The notes below the pieces were generated by a model. That model was given only the letters and a program-made list of their open reading frames with translations, was not told the origin of the DNA and made no database searches. A DNA stretch of 64,000 nucleotides, taken from assembly GCA_029706075.1 (NCBI GenBank), contig JAINUG010000196.1, positions 1,211,001 to 1,275,000 of the forward strand, given 5' to 3'. Shown here in pieces: positions 44,674 through 55,320 of the stretch; position 1 is the stretch's first letter, and each line of letters starts with the position of its first letter. This DNA comes from Aldrovandia affinis. Taxonomy: Eukaryota; Chordata; Actinopteri; Notacanthiformes; Halosauridae. The position numbers were made by a program, and so were the translations under genes.

Positions 44674-45081
44674 GATTTTACATTACATTTACATTTTAAG
44701 CATTTAGCAGATGCTCTTATCCAGAGCGACTTACAATATGTACATTAATACATGGTAGGAACAATCATAGTACGCGCAAGAGATCAGTGCAGTAATACAG
44801 CAATAAACCATTGCAGGCAGCTGCATACCATACCTGTAACACTGGGAAGGAAAAGGTTTGTCAATTATTATTTTTTTATGGAGTAAGCAGGGGTATATAG
44901 TGTTGAGCAAGTAGGCAGTGGTGATGACAATTAGCTAGATGTACAGAATTCAGTGGTAGTGGAGTCTGAAAAGGTGAGTTTTGAGTCTCTTGCGGAAGAT
45001 CGCAAGTGATTCCGCGGTCCTGACCGATTGCGGAAGATAGTTCCACCAGCAAGGGGTCAGGACAGAGAAGAGACGAGACCG
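44674..45081 (-). mobile_element. L2 LINE 3' fragment with 6-bp target duplication
   Basis: CGAATA lies at 44668-44673 and 45082-45087. The insert has the L2 tail (TTTAGCAGATGCTCTTATCC) on the left and, on the minus strand, the C-terminal peptide SRLFSVLTPCWWNYLPQSVR, then [12 protein letters not shown]. It is about 408 bp, the result of early-stopped reverse transcription. The 6-bp duplication has the same length as for the L2 at 3154. Confidence 0.9.
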
Positions 45082-45578
45082 CGAATACCTGCAGTACTCC
45101 AACATTGCCACAAGGAAACGTGCGTACGCCAAGTTGAAACCTGACGTGGAGCTGAGTACTTTTCCACGTCAAAGACCGTTTTTATAAATCTGAACTTTGG
45201 CGTGGATTTGAGCATACGCATGTTCTAAGATCAAATCTGTGCGTAAGTACGTTTTATAAATGAGGCCCCAGATGACTGGAAGCAGGGTAGTATATGTCAC
45301 GGTTTTACCTTGTTCAGCCGCTGGAGGGTGCTTGACCATGTGATGGTCTGTTTTCTTTTGTGTTGTGTGAGGAATCATTGTAATTTCCATTTTCCTTGTA
45401 TGGTCTTTTGTCGGTGTATTTCCCGGCCACGGCCAGCTGTGGATTATCATTGTTTATTCCGCCTACTATTTAAGGGCTGCGTTTTCATCACACAAACGCT
45501 TCTGTGTAAACCATTGTTACGCTCTAGCCGGTACTAGAACTAAGGTATTCGTTTTCCACTCGGTGGTCTCTCAGTTAA

Positions 45579-46924
45579 CCCCCTGAGGTCGGCTGGATCG
45601 GCGCCGATCCAAGCAGCAATACAAGTATATTACTATTTCTAACTTCGCGATATTTTATCATACACACGCGGCAAAAACATTGACAGAAACCTTAGAATCG
45701 CGACTTTCCGATTTGAGCACTGGCAAATCAAATGGGATTTTAAAATGAGCTTAATTAGACCAAAAGTAAACCTTGCTTTTACTCTGTTTTTTACCTTTTA
45801 GTAACGTCCCCCTTCTATTGACATGTTAACGAGGTGCTAATTTCGGGAGGTGCGTCGGGCCATGTGTGAAAACGCCGGCATAAACAACACAAACTGAAGA
45901 GGACAGTCTATGCTGATATTTATTTTATTTCGCTTGTTTTCAAATACTCGTGAAAATATATATAAATTCGCGTCTTGTGACTACATATTCCGCATGTCGC
46001 AATGTAACAAATTGCAATAGGCACAGAAAATACTTTTCAAACAGCCTAAAATGTTATAAAATATATCGTATGTCTGTGTTTACGCTTGCAATCTGCCAGC
46101 AACAGTATATTCACGAGTATATTTTCAAATACTCGTGAAAATATATGAATTCCGCGTCTTGTGACTACATATTCCGCATGTCGCAATGTAACAAATTGCA
46201 ATAGGCACACAAAATACTTTTCAAACAGCGTAAAATGTTATAAAATATATCGTATGTCTGTGTTTACGCTTGCAATCTGCCAGCAACAGTCTATGCTATT
46301 GATTTTATTTCGCTTGTTTTTATTTTTTACATCTTGTCTGTGTTTACGCTTGCAATCTGACAGCAACAGTCTATGCTGATATTAATTTTATTTCGCTTGT
46401 TTTCAAATACTCGTGAAAATATAGCCTATGAATATCGCGTGTTGTGACGCCAAACATTCCGCGTGTTGCAACGTAACAAAGAGCCAAAATGAATATTCAG
46501 GTATTTAGCATTTAGCCCTCCCACAGCCTGAAATAAATGTGACCAGTTCTGATAAAAACAGGTTTTAGCTATTTAGATCTCAGATGTGCTAAACTATTTT
46601 CACACCCTTACATAACCAAGACCTTGGTGAACAAACGCACATTGGCAAAACAATTCGTCACTATAGTTTAGTGTGTGCTTTCACATCTTTTGTGACAGCA
46701 GAAAAATTTACTATTTTTAACTTGTGTGTTTGTAGATCTATTTACAAGCTGCATATGATACTGACCAAACTATTGATGGCATACAAATGTAGCTGTGATT
46801 GTCCTTCAAATAAAAATATCAAACACTTTGGAGTAAGTGTGTGTTAAATTGATGAAATTGAGATAAATATCAGACCATGCCAAAATCTAAAAACATCTAA
46901 AATCTTAGCACGGACCTCAGGGGG
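45579..46924. mobile_element. piggyBac-like non-autonomous element flanked by TTAA
   Basis: TTAA lies at 45575-45578 and 46925-46928. The ends are CCCCCTGAGGTCGG and, in reverse complement, CCCCCTGAGGTCCG, so the first 12 bases match exactly. TTAA plus C-rich short ends is the piggyBac signature. No transposase frame is present in 1346 bp. The interior is built of long imperfect tandem repeats (next entry). Confidence 0.9.
45937..46450. repeat. Long tandem repeats inside the piggyBac-like element, first period 185 bp
   Basis: CAAATACTCGTGAAAATATA starts at 45941, 46126 and 46404. Between them TCTGTGTTTACGCTTGCAAT followed by CTG(C/A)CAGCAACAGT recurs at about 46073, 46258 and 46338. The first two units are almost identical over 185 bp, while the third interval is shorter in content and rearranged. 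At 46111-46140 the sequence TCACGAGTATATTTTCAAAT, then ACTCGTGA, is a near palindrome. Confidence 0.88.
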
Positions 46925-47305
46925 TTAAAGAGAGAAGGTACTATTTAGGATCTCTTATAAAAGGGTTAGCGTTACCACTCTGTGGTTGCCGTTCTAGCAT
47001 AATTATTTCCTTCCTAGCTTTAGGTTTATTGCTAGTCACTCCGGTGGTGTTTCCTTTTCGATATTCATTCTTTCGTTTTTGGGTTAAAAAACTCCCAGAG
47101 CTAAAGTCTCTAAAATCATTTAAGCTTCTTACCTCTTCATTGAAGAGTCCACAACCTTTGGGTTGTTTTGTTTTATTATTATTTTCCGTGGACTTTATGC
47201 CCGGAGTTTCTTTTTCTTTGTCCATCCATTTTTTCCCCTGCTTCCTTATCTGTTCGCAGACTTAGTGGCTGACTACTCGTAGTTAGCTTTTAGATATTCG
47301 TGACA

Positions 47306-47827
47306 TCTGCAAGTGGCTCTTCCATCCTCGACCCACACTACAGTATAATTCCAATATATAAGAAGGGGGACCGTACTGACCCAGGGAACTATAGGCCTGT
47401 CAGTTTAACTTGCATCGCATGTAAAATGCTGGAATGTATTATTAGGGATAAGTTGGAATCATTCTTGAAAAATAACAGTATTTTAAGGGAGAGCCAACAT
47501 GGATTTCTCAAAGGGAGGTCATGCCTAACAAACCTCCTGGACTTTTTCGAAGAACCTACAAAGTGTGTTGACCTGAACCAGGCTTATGATATTATATATT
47601 TGGACTTTCAGAAAGCATTTGACAAGGTACCACATGAGAGGCTCATTGCTAAAATGAATTCAGTAGGAATTGCAGGAGTAGTTTCAGAGTGGGTTCATAA
47701 TTGGCTGCAAGGGCGAATACAAAGAGTAACAGTAGGTGGGGCCGTATCTGACCTCGGTGCTGTGGGCAGTGGTGTCCCGCAGGGATAGGTGCTGGGACCT
47801 CTGCTCTTCCTTATTTACATAAATGAT
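47306..47827 (+). pseudogene. CR1-like reverse transcriptase, central block of copy B
   Basis: The frame reads YKKGDRTDPGNYRPVSLT, then QHGFLKGRSCLTNLLDFFEE, then DFQKAFDKVPHERLIAKM and GAVGSGVPQG. A TAG at 47787-47789 interrupts the [10 protein letters not shown] box; copy A has a serine codon there. The catalytic FADD box follows only after the next insertion, at 49930. Confidence 0.9.
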
Positions 47828-49903
47828 CTTTGTTTTATTTTTTTATTTATTTAGCACATAATTTTACAATTATAGTGCAGGGAGGGAACGAAGCCCTGGC
47901 GGGCTTGTACAGAGTTCCTCCCCCAATCAATAATCATAGTTACTTTGACTTGTAGGCCAACAAATAAACTATAAGATAAGCTATGTTATCTAATAAAGAT
48001 GTAAGAGAGGAGAAGGAAAAAAAACACAGGGAGAAAAAGGCAAAGAGAACAGAAGAAAGCAATGCAACAGGCAGATAATCAGGCAGCTTTAGCATTCTAG
48101 TTGAAAACTAGAAGGGTCAAGTGTGGACTAGATGTTTTTTCAAGGTCATTTTGAAAACGGATTGGGAGGGTATAGACCTTAATGGCAAACTTAAATCACT
48201 CCAAAGCATGGGACCTCTAAATCTGAGGTTGAATTGATGACTTTTAGTTCGGGCGGATGGTAGGAAGAGACTATTATAACTGTGTCTTGTTTGGTATGAA
48301 TGTACATCAGTAGTAAAATAAAGAAGTTCTGGAAGGTGTCTGGGAGATCTTCCTTCTTATTGATGAACTTGTGTATGAATAAGTGTGTTTGATAGACATT
48401 AACTTTGTCAATGGGTAGGAGAGAGTATTTTTAAATAGAGGTGCAGAGGGTGCGTATCTATTTGAGTGGGAGATCATTCTTAAAAACCTCTTTTGAATTA
48501 AAAGTGGTTTCTTTAGATAAGTAGGGTGTGTAGCCGCCCAGACTATATTGCAGTAGATCATAAAGGGATACACAAAGCTGTAGTATAGAGTTAAATGGGC
48601 TGAGGAGTGAATTAAGGGGCAAACCTTTCTCAGTATGCCTATCATCTTCATAGATCTTTTGCAAACAAGATCAATATGGTTATACCAGGTTAGGCCTTCA
48701 TCTATGACAACTCCTAGGAATTTTGTACAGTTTACTTGCGTGAGTTCAGACCCGTTGATTTGTATTTTAGCATATTTAGGATAATACTTATTTGTATTGC
48801 AAAAGATCATGAAGTTGCATTTTTTTACATTGAGGGTTAGCTTGTTAAGTTGGAACCACTTAGCTACAGTAGATAGTTCAGCATTGACTCTTTCAATCAG
48901 GGTGAAGAAATCAACATGGGTTGCTATGAGATTTGTATCATCTGCAAAAACACAGAAAAAGTAGTTGCAGTACATGGCCAGATCATTGATGTAAATTAAA
49001 AATAATAAAGGGCCTAAAATTGAGCCCTGGGGAACTCCAAATAAGATTTCCGATTTCTTGGAAGAAAAACCATCTAGAGATACATATTGTTGTCTATTGT
49101 GGAGGTAGTTAGTGAACCATTATCTTCACTCCATATCTGTTTAGTTTTGAGATAAGGATGTCATGGTTTACAGTATCAAAAGCTTTACTCAGGTCTATAA
49201 AGACCCCAAGGGCAAATTTTCTCTCATCAAGAGCAGTTGAGATATGATTGACAAGCTGTATTAATGCATGCTCGGTGGAGTATTTTTACGGAAACCATAT
49301 TGGTGTTTATATAGTATACTATTTTCAGCTATGTGCTTAGAGATTCTAGAGTAGACCAATTTTTCCAGAATTTTTGAAATACAGGGCAGAATGGATATTG
49401 GTCTGTAGTTTCCAAATTCCTTAGTGTCACCAGTTTTGAATATAGGAATTACTTTAGCAATTTTGAGATCATGGGGAACTATTCCAGATTGTAGTGATAA
49501 GGAGAGAATGTGAGTAAGGGGTTGGATAATGTAGTCAATGGTCTCTTTTAAGAGAATGCTCTTGATGCCATCGTGTCCTTGGGCTGAGTTCTTTAGGGCC
49601 ATAGTGATACTGCGGACCTCCTGCATAGTAGTAGGGTCAAGATGTTGAAGTGGAAGATACTGCCCCTTGATTGCACTGCATGGATTCACATCAGAGTCCC
49701 TGATACGGGATGCCAGATCAGAACCGATGTTGACAAAAAAATCATTGAAGCCGTCTACTATTACATTAGGATTGGAGAGAGGCCCCTCCTTCCCTTTCAT
49801 CTCCACAGGTGCAGCTGATGGAGATTTCCTACGATTTAGTAAATGGTTGATGAGGTTCCATGTTGATTTAATGTCATTTGAAGCTTGGGAAAATTTATCA
49901 GCT
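47828..49903 (-). mobile_element. Second LINE type, 5'-truncated, inserted in the CR1-like LINE
   Basis: The 3' end on the left is TTTATTTATTTAGCACATAA, then TTTTACAATTATAGTGC. The CR1 sequence is continuous across the insert: ATAAATGATCTT (47820) joins GATATGGACG (49906). On the minus strand it carries reverse transcriptase blocks of the Jockey/CR1/I type, but the proteins differ clearly from the surrounding CR1-like LINE. The precise clade is not named here. Confidence 0.85.
48307..49806 (-). pseudogene. Non-LTR reverse transcriptase remnant of the nested LINE
   Basis: From 49806: FNDFFVNIGSDLASRI, then NSAQGHDGIKSILLKE, then IAKVIPIFKTGDTKEFGNYR and PISILPCISKILEKL. A decayed part (49260-49000) still shows FIDLSKAFDTVNHDILISKL and GVPQGSILGPLLFLIYINDL in shifted frames. 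From 48975: FCVFADDTNLIA with the catalytic aspartates, WFQLNKLTLNVKKCNFMIF and GVVIDEGLTWYNHI. At least two frameshifts and a stop make it non-functional. Confidence 0.85.
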
Positions 49904-50729
49904 TGATATGGACGTTAGTAGCAAAATAGTTAAATTTGCAGATGATACTAAACTTGGGGGTTTGGCAAACAGTTCGGAATCGACTAAAGTAATCCAAGAT
50001 GACTTAAACAAAATCCCCAAATGGGCAGATACATGGCAGATGACATTCAATATTGCCAAATGTAAAGTTATGCATGTGGGAAATAAAAACATTAGACAGG
50101 AGTATTTTATGGGAGGAGAAAAGTTAGTAGGTGTTCAATTTGAAAAGGGCTTAGGAATTGTAGTTGATCAAAGCCTATCTGCATCAAAGCAGTGTGCTAC
50201 AGCAGTGAAAAAGCCAACAGGATGCTGGGATACATAGCAAAAGTTATTGAGTATAAATCAAAGGAGGCTATATTAATGTTATATAATGCCTTTGTCAGAC
50301 CTCACTTAGAATACTGTGTGCAGTTCTGGGCACCACACTACAAGAAAGATATAGAAGCTCTTGAAAAAGTCCAAAGAAGGGCAACTAAACTGATACCTGG
50401 TATGAAAGGTAAAAGTTATGATGATAGACTTAAGGCACTCAATCTATTTAAACTTAGCAAACGGAGAGGGGCATTTGATTGAGGATTTTAAATTCCTAAA
50501 AGGGATTAACAAAGTAAAATACCAAATAATTTTAAAGATAAGTGGGGTCAGCAGAACAAGAGGCCACAGGTGGAAATTAGTTCAAGGCAAATTCCACACA
50601 GATATTAGGAAGTTTTTCTTTACACAGAGAGTTGTCAATGCCTGGAACAGCTTGCCAGGTCGGGTAGTAGAGGCAGAAACGCTTGGGCTATTCAAGTGCA
50701 GGCTAGATGTAGTACTAGATACTCTTTAG
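49904..50729 (+). pseudogene. CR1-like reverse transcriptase, C-terminal block of copy B
   Basis: KIVKFADDTKLGGLANSS (catalytic box) is followed by WADTWQMTFNIAKCKVMHVG, HLEYCVQFWAPHYKKDIEAL and FFTQRVVNAWNSLPGRVVEA. The frame shifts twice near 50220 and 50475. It ends with a TAG at 50727-50729, just before the 3'UTR. Confidence 0.88.
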
Positions 50730-50812
50730 ATTAGGACATGATGAGCCTAGATGGGCCGAGCGGCCTGTTCTCATCATTATGTATTCTTATGCTCTTATGT
50801 TCTTATATCTCC

Positions 50813-52821
50813 ATCTGTCTGTGTCTGACTACTCCACAAAAACAAAAAGGTAATGTGGATCAAAAAAGAGACACATACGTACACACCCATTCCTTCTTCA
50901 AACTAGCCTCAATTTCAAAGGAATTTGAATATTGCAGTAATAAGAATAATCCTTGAAAATCTCATATTTGTCATAAAAACCCCATTGAAAAGTAAAATGA
51001 AAATATAAATCTGTTTTGAGTTAGAACCCTTTATATTCCTGCAGTGGATTCTGGGTAGACATGCCTGCCATGCTGATATTGTATAATTAGTCCTTGGTAC
51101 CTAAGTAAGATGATTCTGTAGAATGTTCACTGCAGTTGGCCAGCTGTGCAAATATGTACACAACACAGGGAGGCTGCTGCTTCTGAAAGTATAGCGGTGC
51201 ATGAATGACTTACTGATTTTGTACTCATACATGTTTGGTTATTTGCTCATCTGTGTTTATATTCATGTTTGTGTACCAAGTTATGTGCTTACATCCCTGG
51301 ATGAGTTTGACTGCATATGACTAAATAATAAAACCTTAATATTTCAAATGTAGTGTTCAGCAGTATGGCAACACTTAACACAAATACCCATGAGTAAACC
51401 CAGAGCAATATAAATATCAAAAGCAGGCCATTATATTCCAGTTACAGTAATTTAGCAGCACAAGATGAAAAAAAGCTGTAATGGTGCCCCTATACACTCT
51501 TTTCTCACAGAGGTGTGAATTAGGTAAATTACCCAACCCTCAGAAGGCCGTACCAGTGAAATTGCTGTATACCACAGCCATGCAGGCTTAAGGGTCCATT
51601 GCACTGAGCTGACTTGTGGAAACCCAGCAGACTGCCAATTTGTCAGGACAAATTTGCATTTTATGATTGTTCAGGACGGACATATTAAATCTGCCCACAC
51701 AGTCCCAATGGGTCTTTTCATTTTGTGTGAAGAACAAAATTAACACTCCAGAACGGAGGGATTTTTTTTTTTAATGCTTGCTTTCTTTCATTTTTTTGCA
51801 TTCCGTAGTACACAAAGACAAATGTAATTACCACTAAGACATTCTTCATTATTTTGCTAAGCATAAGACTTTGTACTTTCTGTTAGAATAACCTCTTTGT
51901 GTTGTGTTGTGTAACACAAGGCTTTTCTTCAGTCAGTTAATTTATTTATGTAAAAATGCACAACGGACTTGGTGAAGAGAATGTTCTGCCAGAATGTTCT
52001 GTTCTGCTTATATTCATTTCCCATGTGAGGCAAAAAATATTCTTGGTAAACCCATGTGTTTGTCACATTCCTGAGGGGAGCATTCGGGATGCTACATCAG
52101 AAATCTTGGCAAAACTGGTCCGGTCACCACTCATTAACTTCCAACAGTCCTTTCATATTGACCAGTGTGATTCTGACGACCCTGGTCTTGCTGCATGTTA
52201 GCTTGATGTAGCAGATGCTTTAAATTGATCACACCATGCTTGATCACAGGATGCTAACCTCACTGTCCCCCTCTCCCTTTGTCACATTATCTGTGTATGC
52301 GTTGAGGCTTATTAACCGAAATGTGTCTCCTTTCAGCCGAGCGCAGATCACATAAGTCCGTGGGGTTTGATCTGAAGAAAGCAGGCTACTGCATTCGCAA
52401 ATCAATTATTCATCAGTCAATATGCTGCAGTATGTTTGGAGTTTACTTGTGCTTTATGCTGTGATGAGGTCAAAAACAAACACATCCCCGATCCCTGTCA
52501 CCCAGCCAAGGCAGTTTCCTGCTTCCCCCCCCCTATTCTTTGATCTTACATTTGTGTGAAAACACAAACAAAATGCAGTTTGTTAGTGCCTCGTTTAGTT
52601 GATTCTTAATCTTCAGGTGGTTTGGTTCTGTTTTACGCCTCTGATGTGGAAGTGAGTGGTGTCAAAGCCCTACTACAGATTACACGTACTAGTATCAGGA
52701 CTGGGATTTCCTTAACAATAATAATGTAATGCAAAATTATGGTATGCTAATTACCTACTATTTACTAGGTATATATGTATTAATAATGAGTAATAACTGA
52801 TATTGATTTGAACGATTCCAA
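50813..52821. other. Gene-free stretch, with a possible conserved part
   Basis: No gene or repeat was recognised. The part at 52315-52470 (AGCCGAGCGCAGATCACATA, GCAAATCAATTATTCATCAG) looks unique and balanced in composition and could be a conserved regulatory element. Several tracts of T or C are present. Confidence 0.35.
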
Positions 52822-52825
52822 TTAA

Positions 52826-53046
52826 CCCATTCAGACCTAAAATGCCTGCTAAAAACGCCTATTAAAACCTAAGCAATTATTCTACACAACCTCTTAAAAC
52901 CTGAGGGTTTTCTGGAAAAAATTTCAAAGAAAAAAGCCGACACCAACGTGCACTTCATTTCCCCCACGTCTATTTCAGCGAATCACAGCGCATTTCATTA
53001 ATCGCAAAATCGAAGCGACCTAAACGTCACTCCAGGTCTTAATGGG
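52826..53046. mobile_element. TTAA-flanked MITE, copy 1 (deleted, 221 bp)
   Basis: TTAA lies at 52822-52825 and 53047-53050. The ends are CCCATTCAGACCT and, in reverse, CCCATTAAGACCT. It matches the copy at 53382 almost base for base but lacks an internal block of about 80 bp after GCAAAATCGAAGCG. Confidence 0.92.
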
Positions 53047-53381
53047 TTAAACCAAATGGTAAGTAATTGGTAATAATTCACAATAATATGAGTATTTAGT
53101 AATTACATGTTTAGAAAGGGTAATAAGATAAGTTCAAAGTAAGGATGATATATTAGGTCCCTGGTATTACCTAATAAATGTTGTGGTAATAATAGGCAAT
53201 AACTGTTACTCATTTTAAATCATTTCTATAAAACTACTTAGTAGCTCGTTGTTAAAAAGAACATTCCAGACATGAATACAAATTCAAGAAACAGGAATAT
53301 TTACTTGGAAATTACATGTTAACAATTATATTAAGAAGTCCAACATGGGAATGGTATGCTAGCATATTTACTGATACTTAA

Positions 53382-53684
53382 CCCATTTAGACCTAAAATG
53401 CCTGCTAAAAACGCCTATTAAAACCTAAGCAATTATTCTACACAACCTCTTAAAACCTGAGGGTTTTCTGGAAAAAATTTCAAAAAACAAAGCCGACACC
53501 AACGTGCACTTAATTTCCCCCACGTCTATTTCAGCGAATCACAGCGCATTTCATTAATCGCAAAATCGATCGAAGCGCTCTAACCACGAGCAAAAGTTTC
53601 TAATGTAGGAACAAAGTAAATGATTATGAAAAGTTCTTTCACGCAGGGAGGCTAACCTAAAACGTCACTCCAGGTCTTAATGGG
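53382..53684. mobile_element. TTAA-flanked MITE, copy 2 (303 bp)
   Basis: TTAA lies at 53378-53381 and 53685-53688. The ends are CCCATTTAGACCT and, in reverse, CCCATTAAGACCT. No coding capacity. The CCC start and TTAA target suggest a piggyBac-type transposase. Confidence 0.92.
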
Positions 53685-53861
53685 TTAATAGGAAATTAAA
53701 TAAACCTAGTAACTCTTGTGAAATTAGCATTCTGTAAAATAAAGTGCTACCTAACAAATATTATGAAACTGATCTGGTCCTGATTGGCTGAAACCACGTT
53801 CCAGCCCTGTGAATATTCCTGGTATGCCACGGCAAAAAATAATAATAATAATTAATTTTTT

Positions 53862-54233
53862 TATACTTTTATTTTTCAGATTTTATCCAGTTTTTCTCCC
53901 AATTTGGTAGCCAATTACTCCCGCTGTGCTTAGTTCAATCCCCTCCCTCGTAGTTCGCTGCCGTAGTCCTGTGACCGGCAGTGACAAAGGTGAAGCGCTG
54001 CCTCCTCCAAGACAGCACTCGCCGAGCTGTCGACTGTAATTCCGGTACCCCAGAACCACTCCTGTGCGCAGCGAACTGTGTCGGCTTCCTTCCCCCTCCC
54101 TGGGGCGGACAGCCAGTTGCCGCCCCGATGGCACTCCCGGCCAGAGCCGACTCTGGCGTGACCGGGAATCGAACCCCGGTCGCCGTGGCCAGCGTCGTGC
54201 GCTGAAACCACTAGACCACGCGGGAGGCCGGCT
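53862..54233 (-). mobile_element. tRNA-derived SINE (family A), best-preserved tRNA head
   Basis: Read on the minus strand it starts GCCGGCCTCCCGCGTGGTCT, then AGTGGTTTCAGCGC. It has a canonical B-box within CGGGGTTCGATTCCCGG (54163-54179) and an A-box-like TGGTCTAGTGG. The body has GGCTGTCCGCCCCAGGGAGG. The tail has TTGGCTACCAAATTGGGAG. This copy gives the clearest proof that family A comes from a tRNA gene. Confidence 0.92.
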
Positions 54234-55221
54234 AAAAATAATTTTAAGTGCACAGGGGATTATCTCTAGACATCATTACAATAGCCTGAAGAAAGTTTAA
54301 TGGAACCTTCACCGGCAAAATTCACATTAATTATTTTGGTGACCTTTAAGTTCAAAATTTTGCTTAAAATTTGTTCGACCAGTGAATGGAAACATAGCTA
54401 TAGACTAGGCTTAGCAATACTCCCAGACTATAATAATAAACGTAAAAATAAAAAAGGTGACAGTTGAAATGCACAACAAAAATATGGTATATATAAGCTG
54501 CTGTAATTAAAAATATTGTTTTTAATTACAAAATATTTAAATACTGCTTATTTTGAATACACATTAATTTGAAAAGTACAAATTTTTATTCTGTCCAGTC
54601 CTTACATGTCATACAAAACCAAAAATAAAAGTAGTCAGTTTTCTATCATACAAATATTGCTCTAAACATGTGTAAAGTGTGTTATTGAATCTGTTGTTTA
54701 TTTATATAGTTATTTATTTGCATAGATCATGAAAGATGACTATTGAATGCAGAGGCACATAACTTTCTTAATGTTTACCAATGACCATTTGTTGCATGTT
54801 GCCTAGACTAGTTTTCAATATTGTCATCTCCAAAAACATTTAGGAAGAATGATTCATAATTCATTCTGATTCTTTGCAATAATGTGTTTGAGTTTGGAGT
54901 GTTGCAGAAGGAAACATATTGGATATTATTAAATTCTATTTTAAGCGAAGGAACTACAGCTGAAGAATTAATTTCATATCTGCTGACTACTTCAGTCTGG
55001 AAGGCTATATTGCAATCCTCCAACTGGAACTTGGATTGCCAAAACAAAATCAAAATCAAAATAAAAAATAGTTAAATGTGAAAAGGGCCCTTTACACTGC
55101 ACCCAGCGTATTGATTTATTTATCAATAGAAGTAAAAAAAAAATGCAATTCAGAGTTATGACCTGCTGCTCAGAGTAGTGAAGCAGTGGAGCAAGAAGAA
55201 GCAAGTGAACACAATTACTGA
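54234..55221. other. Gene-free stretch
   Basis: Very AT-rich, with no supported gene or repeat family. Confidence 0.5.
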
Positions 55222-55320
55222 TGCTACTCAGCACAGACTGGGCACAGTTAATGGTGCCACTCAACACAAACTGGGAACTGTGAGTTGTGCTACTCAACAC
55301 AAACTGGGCCCTGTGTCTGA
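55222..55320. repeat. 33-bp tandem repeat, three units
   Basis: Units start at 55222, 55255 and 55288, each of the form TG(C)(T/C)ACTCA(G/A)CACA(G/A)ACTGGG. The period is constant (33 bp), so the frames through it would repeat an 11-residue unit. Confidence 0.92.

Larger units (their letters stand above)
43811..45268 (+). mobile_element. PIF/Harbinger element with CAG target duplication, inserted in the LINE
   Basis: The ends GGGCCTCATTTATAAAA are inverted repeats (right end TTTTATAAATGAGGCCC). CAG lies on both sides at 43808-43810 and 45269-45271, and joining the flanks restores the LINE phrase ATACCAGATGACTGG. A TATA-like CATATAAAGG at 43999-44008 precedes a plus-strand Myb-like gene. The nuclease gene is absent. 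An L2 3' fragment (44674-45081) and a TAC/TAA microsatellite are inside it. Confidence 0.93.
45295..47305. mobile_element. LTR-like sequence in the LINE, itself holding a piggyBac-like element
   Basis: The outer ends are TGTCACGG at 45295 and ...TTCGTGACA at 47305, that is TG...CA with short inverted ends. After removing the inner element and one TTAA about 660 bp remains, a common LTR length. A TATA-like ACTATTTAAGGGC lies at 45467-45479. There is no gene in it. The target duplication was not clear, so solo LTR is the best but unproven reading. Confidence 0.5.
42888..50812 (+). mobile_element. CR1-like LINE (copy B) split by three insertions
   Basis: The LINE can be followed in order: 42888-43810, 45269-45294, 47306-47827 and 49904-50812. 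The missing joins are filled by a Harbinger element (43811-45268), an LTR-like sequence (45295-47305) and another LINE (47828-49903). Without them about 2.4 kb remains, 5'-truncated inside the endonuclease domain. The 3' end reads GATGGGCCGAGCGGCCTGTT, then CTCATCATTATGTATTCTTA with a TGTTCTTAT-type repeat tail. It begins 373 bp downstream of the receptor-like exon, in the sense direction. Confidence 0.92.

Noticed and set aside
45937-46450. CRISPR-like array because of repeated 20-bp blocks
   Set aside because: The repeats are long tandem units within a TTAA-flanked transposon in a vertebrate-like genome, and the spacing is not regular.
53862-54233. A tRNA gene (A- and B-box on the minus strand)
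   Set aside because: The tRNA-like part is continuous with a repeated body and tail shared by six other places, so it is a SINE head, not a working tRNA gene.
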